DNA of 58,640 nucleotides from NCBI RefSeq assembly GCF_016908935.1, contig NZ_JAFBEV010000020.1, positions 1 to 58,640 on the forward strand. The letters run 5' to 3'. The notes beneath the pieces are model-generated. The model was not told the DNA's origin. It saw only the letters and a program-made list of their open reading frames with translations, and did not search any database. Position 1 is the first letter of the stretch. Every line of letters begins with the position of its first letter. Of the stretch, positions 16,384-27,800 are shown piece by piece. The translations under genes were made by a program, and so were the position numbers. Source of the DNA: Sporolactobacillus spathodeae. GTDB lineage: Bacteria > Bacillota > Bacilli > Bacillales > Sporolactobacillaceae.

Positions 16384-19300
16384 ATGAGTGAAAAAACAGA
16401 AAACTACCAAATTGATAAAAAAATGATTAAGATCTTCGCTGCTTCAGCACGCATAAAACTCATTGCAGGTGTAACCCAAAAAGCCTATGAGTTTGGCATT
16501 ACCGATCAGAAAATTCAGGATGCAGATTCTCTTAAGATTAATGACTTGCCGATGGATGAGGCGCAACAGAAGCAGCGAGAACATTTGGTTGAAAGAATAA
16601 AAGACTCAAGCTTAAATGAAGTCATAGAAGAGATCGCATATACCTGGTTCAACCGCTTTATTGCCCTTCGTTTCATGGAAGTGAATGACTATCTGCCTAC
16701 TGGAATAAGAATCCTTTCTTCCATCGATGGGAAAGGTGAACCTGACGCGATGAGAAGTGCAATTATTGAACTGATTGCCGATGAATTAGAGTTAAATAAA
16801 AACCAAATATATCAGATGCAGGATGATCACGATGAGGATCACATGTTTAAATATATACTGGTAAAGCAGTGTAATCAGCTTGGAAAAATAATGAAGAGCG
16901 TTTTTGAACCCATATCCGATGAGACGGAACTACTGCTCCCTGATCGGCTATTAGCAACAACGGGAGTAATAACAGAACTCGTGGATGTTACAAAAATACC
17001 TGAATCAAATTGGAAGCATGTAGAGATTATGGGCTGGTGCTATCAATTCTATAATGCTGAAATTAAAGAACAGGTTGGTGGATTGAAAAACCACAGTGTT
17101 TCGAAAGAGGAACTGCCGATTGTGACCCAGCTCTATACACCAAAATGGATTGTCAAATATATGGTGCAAAATTCGTTGGGAAGAATGTATGATCAGGGAA
17201 ATCCAGATAACCATTTGTCCCTGAATTGGGCCTATTACTTAAAAGATGATCATGAAAAACTGACTCCAAATCCGAAGTTTAATGGAATAGAAGATATTAA
17301 AATCTTTGATCCCGCCTGTGGATCAGGTCATATTCTGGTTTACGCATTTGATATGCTTTTTGGCATGTATGAGGAAGCAGGGTTTAGTACACGTGAAATT
17401 CCAGAATTAATCTTAAAAAATAACCTATTCGGTTTAGATATCGACCAACGCGCTGTGCAAATCACGCATATTTCACTTTGGATGAAGGCGTTGGAAAACA
17501 CCCCCAGGATTCTAAATCGTCCTAAAGACTTAGAGGTTCATGTATATAGTGTTCCTGATTGTGACCCACCAGTTTCTGAAGAAGCATTGAACTTCTTTGC
17601 TGAAAATGATCAGGAAAAATCGATGCTCAAGGAATTGGAACACACTTATCAGGATGGCAAACAATTTGGCAGTCTACTAACAACCAAAGATTATCCTTTT
17701 GACGAATGGCTTGCGCGGTTCAATAACAAGAAGAACCGGCCACTGGATTTGTTTGAAAGCGAGTATTTGATTGAAATAAAAAAGAATCTCATACCTGTCA
17801 TTAAAGCTGCCTCACTATTGCATCAAAAGTATCAGGTTGTCGTGACAAATCCGCCATATCATAACAAATATAATCCAATTTTAAAGAAATTTATGCAGGA
17901 TTACTATAAGGATACCAAGTCTGATCTTTACTCTACTTTTATTTATCGAACACTGAATATGACGCAGAAAAACGGTTATGCAGCGCTCATGTCTCCTTTC
18001 ACTTGGATGTTTATTTCTACGCATGAGAAATTGCGGCAATATCTATTGAGCCATGCCACAATCTCAAGCCTTGTCCAGTTGGAATATTCTGCTTTTGAGG
18101 AAGCCACCGTTCCAGTTTGTACTTTTGTATTACAAAATCAGCATGAACAAACCAAGGGTCAATACATTCGTTTAGCTGATTTCAAAGGGGCTAGTTTACA
18201 ACCGATTAAGGTTAGAGAAGCGATCGAAAATTCATCAGCTTCTTATCGTTATACAGCTGATTCAACTTCCTTCTCCGACATCCCTGGTTCTCCAATTGCC
18301 TATTGGGCGAGTGATCAAGTGAGAAAAATTTTTCGGGAGAATCCAAGCTTAGGGGATACCGCCGAACCAAGGGTTGGACTTCAAACTGGAGATAATGATC
18401 AATTTTTACGCATATGGTATGAAGTTGAATTTAATAGAATTGGATTTAACTATAAGAGTCGAGAAGATGCACTTCAGTCAAAGTATAAATGGTTTCCATA
18501 CAATAAAGGTGGGGCTTTTCGTAAATGGTATGGGAATATGGAATATGTAGTTAACTGGGAAAAAGACGGAAATTCAATTAGGAACCTCATTGATGATAAT
18601 GAAAAAATGCGTTCTAGACCGCAAAATACAAGTTGTTATTTCCATGAAAGCACCACCTGGTCGAAAATCACTTCTTCATCTTTCTCAGTAAGATATAATC
18701 AAGCCGGGTCAATATTTGATGTAGCGGGGACTAGTATTTTTGGTGATCATTATATTCTTCTAATATTATTGGGCTTTTTAAATTCACGTGTTGCAAATCA
18801 TTTATTAACTAATCTATCAGAAACATTAAATTTTGAAGTAGGAAATATAAAAAAATTGCCGATCATCAATGAAAAAAATGATATAAGCAAATTCATTTCA
18901 GAAAATATCTTTTTATCAAAATCCGACTGGGATTCTTTTGAAACGTCTTGGGATTTCAAGCAACATCCTTTTCAACAATTCCGTAATGGTGCGTCCACAA
19001 TATCTGAAGCATTCAACAATTGGTCTCAGGAAGCGGATCGACGTTTTACAAGTCTGAAAGCTAATGAAGAAGAGCTTAACCGGATTTTTATCAATCTGTA
19101 TGGTCTGCAGGATGAGCTGACACCTGAAGAGTCAGATGATGAGGTAACTGTGCGAAGGGTAGATCGTGAGCGTGACGTGAAGTCTTTCCTGTCCTATTGT
19201 GTTGGGATCATGTTCGGGCGATATTCACTTGACGAAGACAGGCTGGTTTTTGCCGGCGGGATTTTTGAACGCAATCGTTATCAAGCATATAAGCCGGATA

Positions 19301-19914
19301 AAGACAATGTAATTCCAATTACGGATGAAACTTACTTTGAGGATGATATCGTCGGCCGCCTCATTGACATTGTGAAACAGATTTTCGGTGAAAGGACACT
19401 GGAACAGAATCTTGATTTTATTGCTGAATCACTAAAGAAGAAGTCTGGGGAAACTGCACGGCAGCGAATCCGTCGATATTTTCTGAAAGAATATTATAAA
19501 GATCATGTTCAAATCTATAAAAAACGGCCAATTTACTGGTTGTTTGATAGCGGGAAAGAGAATGGATTTAAGGCACTGATCTATTTACATCGCTATGAAC
19601 CAGGGCTTGTAGCCCGGGTACGTATCGACTATCTACATGCCATGGAACGGAAATATGAGGAAGAGATGCGTCGCCTCGATTTGCAGATGGAGGCAGAATT
19701 GCCGGAACGTGACAAGGTGAGGGCAAGAAAACAGAAAGAAAATCTGGAAAAGCAGCTGGAAGAATGCCGGCAGTATGACCAAGTAGTGGCTCATGTAGCC
19801 AGTCTGCAGATTGCACTGGATCTGGATAATGGCGTGAAAGAGAATTATATAAAATTCCAAAATATTGATGTACCTGGGAAAAAGGTTAGGGTCAATCTGC
19901 TGGCGAAGATCTGA
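16384..19914 (+). CDS. pglX: BREX adenine-specific DNA methyltransferase PglX
   Basis: A 1176-residue methyltransferase that marks the host at a non-palindromic BREX site (N6-adenine). SAM-binding motif I FDPACGSG is at residues 308-315 and catalytic motif IV NPPY at 489-492. The middle-to-C-terminal part (about residues 660-860, nt 18360-18960) should hold the target-recognition domain. It is visibly AT-richer than both flanks, as expected if this part is swapped by recombination. The far C-terminus (EEMRRLDLQMEAELPERD) is a coiled coil. It starts 18 bp after brxC. Confidence 0.93.
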   Translation: MSEKTENYQIDKKMIKIFAASARIKLIAGVTQKAYEFGITDQKIQDADSLKINDLPMDEAQQKQREHLVERIKDSSLNEVIEEIAYTWFNRFIALRFMEVNDYLPTGIRILSSIDGKGEPDAMRSAIIELIADELELNKNQIYQMQDDHDEDHMFKYILVKQCNQLGKIMKSVFEPISDETELLLPDRLLATTGVITELVDVTKIPESNWKHVEIMGWCYQFYNAEIKEQVGGLKNHSVSKEELPIVTQLYTPKWIVKYMVQNSLGRMYDQGNPDNHLSLNWAYYLKDDHEKLTPNPKFNGIEDIKIFDPACGSGHILVYAFDMLFGMYEEAGFSTREIPELILKNNLFGLDIDQRAVQITHISLWMKALENTPRILNRPKDLEVHVYSVPDCDPPVSEEALNFFAENDQEKSMLKELEHTYQDGKQFGSLLTTKDYPFDEWLARFNNKKNRPLDLFESEYLIEIKKNLIPVIKAASLLHQKYQVVVTNPPYHNKYNPILKKFMQDYYKDTKSDLYSTFIYRTLNMTQKNGYAALMSPFTWMFISTHEKLRQYLLSHATISSLVQLEYSAFEEATVPVCTFVLQNQHEQTKGQYIRLADFKGASLQPIKVREAIENSSASYRYTADSTSFSDIPGSPIAYWASDQVRKIFRENPSLGDTAEPRVGLQTGDNDQFLRIWYEVEFNRIGFNYKSREDALQSKYKWFPYNKGGAFRKWYGNMEYVVNWEKDGNSIRNLIDDNEKMRSRPQNTSCYFHESTTWSKITSSSFSVRYNQAGSIFDVAGTSIFGDHYILLILLGFLNSRVANHLLTNLSETLNFEVGNIKKLPIINEKNDISKFISENIFLSKSDWDSFETSWDFKQHPFQQFRNGASTISEAFNNWSQEADRRFTSLKANEEELNRIFINLYGLQDELTPEESDDEVTVRRVDRERDVKSFLSYCVGIMFGRYSLDEDRLVFAGGIFERNRYQAYKPDKDNVIPITDETYFEDDIVGRLIDIVKQIFGERTLEQNLDFIAESLKKKSGETARQRIRRYFLKEYYKDHVQIYKKRPIYWLFDSGKENGFKALIYLHRYEPGLVARVRIDYLHAMERKYEEEMRRLDLQMEAELPERDKVRARKQKENLEKQLEECRQYDQVVAHVASLQIALDLDNGVKENYIKFQNIDVPGKKVRVNLLAKI

Positions 19915-19941
19915 AATTGGCGAAATTCGGGGAGATTTTTC

Positions 19942-22506
19942 ATGAAACTAAGAGAAGTACAGCGTATCCTGAATGAAACATTCCATAAACCGCTTCGCTT
20001 TGGGCAAAAGCGGCATTTGGTATTCTGGTATGATCCAGAAGGTGAATTTAATGAGGATATTCATGATTTACAGATGGATCAGGTGCGAATCTGGGAATTA
20101 ACTCCTAATAATTTCTTTACGACCAAATATGAGCTGGAGAAGCGGTACCCGGATTCTTCTTTTCTGATTTATGCGCGGATGGCAAAACCGGTACCCCAGG
20201 AAGATTGGCTCTTTGACCAGCTAAAAATGGGTGTAGAGTTCTCTGCGGATAAAACGATCGTTATTATGCGCGAATTAGGCATCTCCGACAATACACTGCG
20301 ACAAACGTTTGAACATTATGCAAAGTTTTTTGCCAATAAACGCTATTTTACAGCATTTCATGCACTTGGTATTCAGGATTACAATGACAAAACCATCGAT
20401 GTTGCCGTACTGGCCGTGCTGACTCATAACCCGCTCAATAAACTGGATGAAGTGATGAAAGTTTTGATTCGTGAAACGGCGATGAATGAGAGCCGTTCAT
20501 GGGAAGCTATCGAAAAGTTTGGTGATACCGATGTTTTCTGGCAACTGGTGGAAAAAGCGTATGGCTATGCCCGGGATGAAAAGACTTTACAAGACCTTTT
20601 GATCTTCTTCACGCTGACCTATCTGGCATCCACAGCTCCGGATCTGAACCTTCCGGAAGGTTGGAAAACCTATCTGGCAGTGCGGCCGATGAACGTGGCG
20701 GTGTTGATGAACCAGTTCATGAACCAGCCAAAGGATCGGGGCGCATTCCAGAAATTGTCCGAATCCGTGGCAAAGACGATTCATTTGTCGAATCATTTGG
20801 CGACATGGGATGTGCGGTATTACCTCAACGCCGATGCCTTCAAAGCATTTGACCAGGCACTGATTCAGTACATTGAAACACAGCTGACGTCCGGAGTCAG
20901 GCAGTTTGGCCACTATCTTGAAATGATGAACAAGCGCCGAACGTTACACTGGTATCCAGATTACCGTAATGCTTATGAGGCTGTCGGTCAGGCGATTCGC
21001 CTTTTTCAGCTAGATGCAAAACATCAACAGTTTATCCCGGAATCTTCCGCTTATCAGCTGATTCAAGATTACATTAAAGATTATTATCAGTTTGATCAGG
21101 CGTACCGGAAATTTTATACAGCTTATGATCGCTGGCAGCAGGATGACAGCCTTGTCCCGCTGCGCCGGCATGTTGAACAAGTTTACAGCCAGAGTTATAT
21201 GAGAGAGCTGGCCGTGAAATGGACACAAAGCCTGAACCGGCAGATGTCGGACAGATGGCCGATTACTGATATCCCGCAGCAAACCCGTTTTTATATAGAA
21301 CACGTTCAATCGTTTGTGAATAAAGGCGAGCGAATTTTTGTTATCATCTCCGATGCATTTCGTTATGAAGCCGGTCAGGAACTGGTAGAACGACTGAATC
21401 AGGAGAAAAAGGGAACAGCGGAACTTGCATTCATGCAGAGCACACTGCCTTCCTACACAGCACTGGGTATGCCAGCGCTGCTGCCGCACCGGACACTTCG
21501 CTATCAATGGGATGCGGAGAATGATCCTGAGGTTTTACTGGACGATATGATGACGGTAGGGACACAGGCACGGAATCAGCTTTTACAGAAACGCGTGAAA
21601 GACAGTATGGTGATCCGTGCCCAGGATTTACGCGAGATGCGCCAGCAGGAAATGCGGCAGAAGTTTCAGCCATGCAAGGTTGTCTACATCTATCACAATC
21701 GTATTGATGCCAGCGGGGATCATCCCGCTTCTGAAACTGAAGTCTTTGCGGCCACGGATCAGGCGATCGATGAACTCATCATGCTCATTAATAAGCTCGT
21801 GAATAATGTCAGTGCCTCGGCTGTGATTGTGACAGCGGATCATGGATACCTCTATCAGCGGGATCCACTTAATCCAAGCGGCAAAATGCCTCGGGTCGGC
21901 GGGAAAAAATTGATCGTGAACCGGCGTTTTATCCTCAGTGAACAGGAGAAAGAAGCAGAAGGAACGCTTCAATTTTCAACAGAAGGGGAGCTGGCTAATG
22001 AACCGCCTCTGACGATTACCGTACCGAATGGTGACGAGCGTTTCATGGTAGCGGGCGGTGGTTCGAATTATGTACACGGTGGTGCAATGCCCCAGGAAAT
22101 CATTGTCCCGGTTGTGACCTTCAAAAGTAGTCGCAAGACAGCTATGCGACAGGTCAGTGTCAAATTAATGAGTAGCACGCGGAAAATCACGAATATGATT
22201 AGCTTCCTGGATTTTTTCCAGACACAACCCATGGAAGAAAAAGTCCGTCCCCGTCGTTTGAAGATTTATTTTATCGATCCTGACGGAGAGAGAATCACTA
22301 ACGAAAATCACCTTATGGCAGATCGCTCATCTGAAAAATCTGCTGACCGGGTTTATCGTGAGAAATTTGTGTTCAAAAACAGATCATATGACCGGCGTAC
22401 AACTTACTATTTGATCATGGAGGATGAAGATCAATCAGTCGAAAAAGTGTACGACCGGATTCCGTTTACGATCGATATCGCATTTGCTGATGACTTCGAA
22501 TTCTGA
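19942..22506 (+). CDS. pglZ: BREX alkaline-phosphatase-like protein PglZ
   Basis: An 854-residue protein of the BREX-1 PglZ type. The alkaline-phosphatase superfamily metal-binding motifs are present: SDAFRYEAG with D471 and TADHGYLY with D633/H634. It belongs to the BREX core and interacts with PglX and BrxB in published systems. ATG 19942 is preceded by GGGGAG. It follows pglX by 27 bp and precedes brxL by under 20 bp. Confidence 0.93.
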   Translation: MKLREVQRILNETFHKPLRFGQKRHLVFWYDPEGEFNEDIHDLQMDQVRIWELTPNNFFTTKYELEKRYPDSSFLIYARMAKPVPQEDWLFDQLKMGVEFSADKTIVIMRELGISDNTLRQTFEHYAKFFANKRYFTAFHALGIQDYNDKTIDVAVLAVLTHNPLNKLDEVMKVLIRETAMNESRSWEAIEKFGDTDVFWQLVEKAYGYARDEKTLQDLLIFFTLTYLASTAPDLNLPEGWKTYLAVRPMNVAVLMNQFMNQPKDRGAFQKLSESVAKTIHLSNHLATWDVRYYLNADAFKAFDQALIQYIETQLTSGVRQFGHYLEMMNKRRTLHWYPDYRNAYEAVGQAIRLFQLDAKHQQFIPESSAYQLIQDYIKDYYQFDQAYRKFYTAYDRWQQDDSLVPLRRHVEQVYSQSYMRELAVKWTQSLNRQMSDRWPITDIPQQTRFYIEHVQSFVNKGERIFVIISDAFRYEAGQELVERLNQEKKGTAELAFMQSTLPSYTALGMPALLPHRTLRYQWDAENDPEVLLDDMMTVGTQARNQLLQKRVKDSMVIRAQDLREMRQQEMRQKFQPCKVVYIYHNRIDASGDHPASETEVFAATDQAIDELIMLINKLVNNVSASAVIVTADHGYLYQRDPLNPSGKMPRVGGKKLIVNRRFILSEQEKEAEGTLQFSTEGELANEPPLTITVPNGDERFMVAGGGSNYVHGGAMPQEIIVPVVTFKSSRKTAMRQVSVKLMSSTRKITNMISFLDFFQTQPMEEKVRPRRLKIYFIDPDGERITNENHLMADRSSEKSADRVYREKFVFKNRSYDRRTTYYLIMEDEDQSVEKVYDRIPFTIDIAFADDFEF

Positions 22507-22524
22507 CAGAGAAGGGTGACACAT

Positions 22525-24555
22525 GTGGAAGATCTGGATCGAAAATTGTATGACACTTTTCCAGGTAAGGTCGTCCGCAAGGATCTGACGAAAAAGATTA
22601 AAGAAGGCGCTAATGTTCCGGTTTATGTGTTGGAGTATCTGCTTGGCATGTACTGCGCTACTGATGACGAAGAAGGCATCGAGGATGGTGTGCATCAGGT
22701 TAAAAAGATCCTCGCTGAGAATTATGTCCGGCCTGATGAGGCGGAAAAAGTGAAGTCGCAGATCCGTGAATCGGGTCACTTTACCGTGATCGATCGAATT
22801 ACTGCTCGGCTTGATGCGCGTAATGACCTTTATAAAGCGGAGTTTTCGAATCTAGGTCTTTTCGATGTCGTGATTTCTGCCAAATATTTCAAGGATTACG
22901 ATAAATTGCTAACCGGCGGGATCTGGTGCATTGTTCAGATGGCCTACTTCTTCGATGAGAATGATAAAACGTCAAGTCCATTTACAATCGAAAAGTTGAC
23001 GCCTATTCAGATGCCCAGTATGGATATGGACGAGTTATTTGACCAGCGCGAACGGTTCAGTAAGGATGAATGGATTGACATTCTCATACGTTCAATAGGG
23101 ATGGAACCGACGCAATTTGAGCAGGCAGTAAAGTGGCACTTGTTGGAACGCCTTGTGCCATTGGTCGAGAACAACTACAATCTCTGTGAACTTGGACCGA
23201 GGGGTACGGGGAAATCACACGTCTATAAAGAGATTTCTCCAAATTCGATTCTTGTCTCAGGTGGACAAACAACCGTTGCCAACTTGTTTTACAATATGGC
23301 GTCGCATCAGATCGGCCTTGTCGGTACGTGGGATACGGTCGCTTTCGATGAAGTAGCCGGGATCAAGTTTAAGGATCAGGACGGCATCCAGATCATGAAG
23401 GACTACATGGCGTCCGGATCATTCGCACGCGGACGCGAGGAAAAAACTGCTGCAGCGTCCATGGTGTTTATTGGCAATATTAATCAGAGTGTCGATGTAC
23501 TCTTAAAAACGTCCAATCTCTTTGGACCTTTTCCAGATGGGATGGCTGGAGATTCAGCCTTCTTTGACCGGATGCACTTTTATTTGCCCGGCTGGGAAAT
23601 TCCCAAGATGCATCCTGAATTTTTCACAAATAACTATGGCTTCATCACTGATTATCTGGCCTGCTTTATGCGTGAGATGCGTAAACGATCGTTCAGTGAT
23701 GCCATTGATCATGATTTTCATCTTGGAAATAATCTAAATCAGCGCGATGTAATTGCCGTGCGTAAGACTGTTTCCGGCCTAATCAAACTCGTTTATCCTG
23801 GCGGTCAGTTCGATAAGGCAGAAGTTGAAGAGATTCTTCATTATGCGCTGGTCGGCCGACGTCGTGTGAAAGAACAACTAAAGAAAATCGGCGGTTTGGA
23901 ATTTTACGATGTTAATTTCTCCTATATCGATAATGACTCGATGGAAGAACAGTTCGTCTCGGTTCCGGAACAAGGTGGGGGGAAGATCATTCCCGAGGGA
24001 ATGGGTAAGCCTGGCCATGTTTACACAGTTGGTCGCGGGAAGACAGGGGTGATCGGGACTTACAACATCGAGACGGAGATGACGTCCGGAAACGGGAAGT
24101 TTGAACGTGCCGGATTTGGATCGGATTCAGCAGCGAAGGAAAGTGTCGACACAGCGTTCCACTACTTCAAATCGAATGGCAAGTCAATCAGCGGAAAAAT
24201 AAGTACGAAAAAGAAAGATTACTTACTGCAGATTCAAGATATTTACGGTGTCGGTTTGAATGATCAGCTCTCTCTGGCAGCGCTTATTGCTCTGTGTTCT
24301 GTAGCTGTTGGTCGACCAGTTCAAAGCCAGCTCGTGATCCTAGGTTCTATTTCAATTAGCGGGACAGTCCAAAAAGTAGACGATCTAGCCAGTATCCTGC
24401 AGGTCTGCCTCGATTCTGGGGGCAAAAAGGTCTTACTTCCGATGCTAGCTGCTGCAGATCTGGGAACTGTTCCTCCGGAAGTCTTTGCCAAGTTCCAGAT
24501 TATTTTTTATCAGAGTGCTGGGGATGCGGTATTTAAAGCCTTGGGTGTGTCGTGA
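22525..24555 (+). CDS. brxL: BREX Lon-like AAA+ protein BrxL
   Basis: A 676-residue protein with the family opening (EDLDRKLYDTFPGKVVRKDLTKK in two steps), Walker A GPRGTGKS at about 224-231 and a C-terminal Lon-like domain ending in KKVLLPM. In published work BrxL forms barrel-shaped rings on DNA and blocks phage replication. The usual Lon motif GPSAG is not seen; the equivalent stretch reads GVGLNDQLSLAA, so peptidase activity is doubtful. No ATG is available near the family start. GTG 22525 fits best, with GAAGGGTG upstream; GTG 22516 is the alternative. It is the last BREX gene. Confidence 0.92.
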   Translation: MEDLDRKLYDTFPGKVVRKDLTKKIKEGANVPVYVLEYLLGMYCATDDEEGIEDGVHQVKKILAENYVRPDEAEKVKSQIRESGHFTVIDRITARLDARNDLYKAEFSNLGLFDVVISAKYFKDYDKLLTGGIWCIVQMAYFFDENDKTSSPFTIEKLTPIQMPSMDMDELFDQRERFSKDEWIDILIRSIGMEPTQFEQAVKWHLLERLVPLVENNYNLCELGPRGTGKSHVYKEISPNSILVSGGQTTVANLFYNMASHQIGLVGTWDTVAFDEVAGIKFKDQDGIQIMKDYMASGSFARGREEKTAAASMVFIGNINQSVDVLLKTSNLFGPFPDGMAGDSAFFDRMHFYLPGWEIPKMHPEFFTNNYGFITDYLACFMREMRKRSFSDAIDHDFHLGNNLNQRDVIAVRKTVSGLIKLVYPGGQFDKAEVEEILHYALVGRRRVKEQLKKIGGLEFYDVNFSYIDNDSMEEQFVSVPEQGGGKIIPEGMGKPGHVYTVGRGKTGVIGTYNIETEMTSGNGKFERAGFGSDSAAKESVDTAFHYFKSNGKSISGKISTKKKDYLLQIQDIYGVGLNDQLSLAALIALCSVAVGRPVQSQLVILGSISISGTVQKVDDLASILQVCLDSGGKKVLLPMLAAADLGTVPPEVFAKFQIIFYQSAGDAVFKALGVS

Positions 24556-24613
24556 ATCAAATCATTACTAGAGGAAAGCGCAATAAAAAATGTTGAAAAT
24601 AGCCGAAAAGATA

Positions 24614-24642
24614 TTGACAAGATGTCCTATGAATCTTACATT
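24614..24642 (+). promoter_or_regulatory. Promoter of tracrRNA
   Basis: A perfect -35 TTGACA (24614-24619), 17 bp spacer and TACATT -10 (24637-24642, 4/6). Predicted start is near 24649, 32 bp before the anti-repeat. Confidence 0.65.
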
Positions 24643-24648
24643 ATAAGT

Positions 24649-24804
24649 AAGCGATTTGGGGAAATCGCTGTATCACAAGCATCGTATCAGATCAAGTTTT
24701 GCAAGGTTTGTATGGTAAAGCATTAAGCTGTGGCGTTAGGGATCGCCTCCCGAAAGGGAATTCCCTCAATTAAGTGACTAGGCCTTGGGTTTAGTCATTT
24801 TTTT
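24649..24804 (+). ncRNA. tracrRNA of the type II-C CRISPR system
   Basis: The RNA would open with a hairpin (GCGATTT-GGGG-AAATCGC, 24651-24668). The anti-repeat at 24681-24716 shares ATCGTATCA, ATCAAGTTTT and GTATGG with the + strand of the array repeat and so pairs with crRNA transcribed from the - strand. The tail has TGGCGTTAGGGATCGCC, very like the Geobacillus Cas9 tracrRNA as I recall it, then TCCC-GAAA-GGGA, and ends in a TGACTA/TAGTCA stem plus seven T (to about 24804). It occupies the 311 bp gap between brxL and cas9 and reads towards cas9. Ends are predictions. Confidence 0.85.
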
Positions 24805-24866
24805 GTATAATTCATGACTGAATTTTAAAAATATATAAAAATAAATTTCAACTGGAGTTGATTTTT

Positions 24867-27800
24867 ATGAAATATAGTATCGGACTTGATATAGGCATTT
24901 CATCAGTTGGATGGTCGGTGATCAATCTGGAAAAAAAGAGGATCGAGCGATTGGGCGCCCGTCTATATGATGCGGCAGAAAATCCAAAAAATGGATCATC
25001 TCTCGCTGCGCCTAGGCGTGATGCGCGTTCGGCAAGGCGGCGCCTCAGACGGCGACGTTATCGTGTTGGTAAAGTGCGCCAATTTATTGTCGAGCGCGGA
25101 TTATTGACAAGCAGTCAGACTGATCAACTTTACGACTGGAGGGAAGAAGATCTTGATATCTGGTTGGTTCGGGTAAATGCTCTTGAACGTCTGCTTACCG
25201 ATCGCGAATTTGCTAGAGTACTGATACATATTGCCAAGAACAGAGGTTATAGGTCGAATCGGAAGAGCGAGTCAAAGTCTGGTGAAAACGGGCAGGTACT
25301 CTCGGCTATCAAGGCAAACAAAGAATTAATGGAGCAAAAAGGTTACCTGACGGTGGCCGAAATGCTCGTTAATGAGCCGGAAAAGTTTGCCGGACGGAAG
25401 CGGAATCGCGGCGGGGAATATACGCATGTCATCGCTCGTTCGGAACTGGAACATGAGATTCGTCTTATTTTTACCAAGCAACGTGCATTCGGAAATCGGT
25501 TTGCAACAGAGGTAAATGAGACTACATATATAACGATTTGGGGTGCACAGCGTCCGGTCGCAACGAAGGATGATATATTCAAGAAAATCGGTAACTGTAC
25601 TTTTGAAAAAGGAGAAAAGCGGGCACCGAAAGCTTCCTATGCATTTCAATATTTTCGCGCTTTGGACAAACTGAATCGGCTACGAATACTGTCAGTACGT
25701 GAGCTTTCACGAGGGCTTACAAGTGAGGAAAGGGATCAAATTTTGCCTGCTTTGTTTGATCATGACAAGCAGAAATACTCCGATCTGAGAAAAATTCTGA
25801 AACTAAGAGATGACCAGAAGTTTAATGAACTTTTTTACGACCCAGGTAAATCTTTAAAAGATAATGAAAGTAACATCTTTCTATCTCTAGCTGAACAATA
25901 TAAGATTCGTAAAGTGATTAAAGATGCGCAGGGGAAAGGTGCACTGCTTCAATACCGGCCGGTGGATCTGGATACAATTGCGTACGCGCTGACAGTGTTC
26001 AAAGATGATCAGGATACGAAAGATTATCTTTCTAATGACTATGTGAATGAAAATGGGAAGCAACTCGTCAATTTGGCTAATCGAATATTTGATGAGGAAC
26101 TGATTAATGGGTTATTAAGTCTCTCATTCTCTAAATTTGGTCATTTATCACTCAAGGCACTTCATAAACTAATTCCTTATATGGAAAATGGCTTATCTTA
26201 TTATGATGCGTGCAAAAAAGTCGGTTATCATGACAATGAGCAGGTCGGGAAGGATAAGCAGCATCTTCTGCCTGTGATTCCCGCAGACGAAATTCGTAAT
26301 CCGGTTGTGGTGCGTTCCTTGTCGCAGACGAGAAAAGTGGTCAATGCAATCATCAAGCGGTACGGATCACCAACTTTCATGTACATTGAATTGGCAAGGG
26401 AAATGGGCCGTCCTTACAATGAGCGCAGAGATTTAGAGAAACAATATAATAAAAATCGTACAGTGAATGATCAGGCCAAAGTAAATATTCAAGAACTGTT
26501 TCCGGCGGTTAGTGATCCCCGTGGCCATGATATATTAAAATTCAAGCTATGGCAGCAGCAAGATGGTAAATGTGCCTACTCATTAGAACCGATTCCTGCA
26601 GAAAATATCTTTGAACCAGGGTACGCGGAAGTCGATCATATCATTCCCTATAGCCGAAGCTTTGATGATAGTAATTCCAATAAGGTGCTTGTGCTTTCAA
26701 AAATGAATCAGGCAAAGAAGGACAGAACGCCCTTTGAGTGGTTCGGCGGTGATGAACATCGCTGGAAACAATTTGAGTCCTATGTCAATGCACTTAAAGT
26801 CAACCGGAAGAAAAAATCATTATTGACAAAGAAAAATATGGACAATGAAGAGGAAGAGACGTTCAAATCTCGTCATTTGAACGACACGAGGTATATTACT
26901 CGATTTTTTAAAAATTTTGTGGAAAATAATCTGATGTTTCGAGAGGTAGAAGGTGTCAAACAACATGTTTTTACAGTTAACGGTGCCTATACGTCTCTGA
27001 TGCGGAAACGCTGGGGATTCAACAAGAATCGAGAGGAAAGCGACCTACATCATGCTGTAGATGCGGTTATTATTGCCGTCAGTCAACCGTTTCGCTATGA
27101 GGTCAGTACGTACTTCAGACATCGTGAAGTCAGCCTTCATCAATTCATGAAAAGAACAGGAGATTATTTTCCTGAACCATGGGAAGGTTTTGTTAAGGAA
27201 CTCAGAGCCCGGATAATGCAGGATCCTGAGAAATTAAAATTAGCCTTGGAGAGTTTGGATCTGGAGAGCTACGGTTCCGATTTCATTGACGACGTCAAAA
27301 CAATCTTCATTTCCAGAATGCCAAAGCGGTCAATTAAAGGGCAGATTCATGACGAGACACTGCGACGCAATAGAGGAAATACCGAGGATGGATTCATAAG
27401 AGTCGTCACTCGTACGCGGCTTGAAAACATTACTTTTGATAAAAATGGTGATTTCCCGATGTATGGCAAGGAATCCGATCCCAAAACTTATCAGGCTATT
27501 AAGCAGCGCTATCTTGAGTATGGGAAGGATACTAAAAAAGCATTTATTGAACCACTCTATAAACCTGCAAAAGATTTAAGCAGAGCCTCTATTATTCGGT
27601 CTGTGAAAATTGAAGAAAAAAAGAATCAATTAGTACTGTTAAGGGATAAAGCTGTTGCATTTAATTCAAGTATCGTCAGGACAGAGGTATACCAGAATAA
27701 GGAAACAGGCAAATTTTATTTAGCACCTGTCTATGTGTCGGATGTATTGGCGGGGAGAGAACCGAAGAAGTTTATAACTCCTCATAAAAATTATGATAAT

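Noticed and set aside
22525-24555. Calling BrxL an active Lon protease.
   Set aside because: The canonical GPSAG serine motif is not visible, so only Lon-like fold is claimed.
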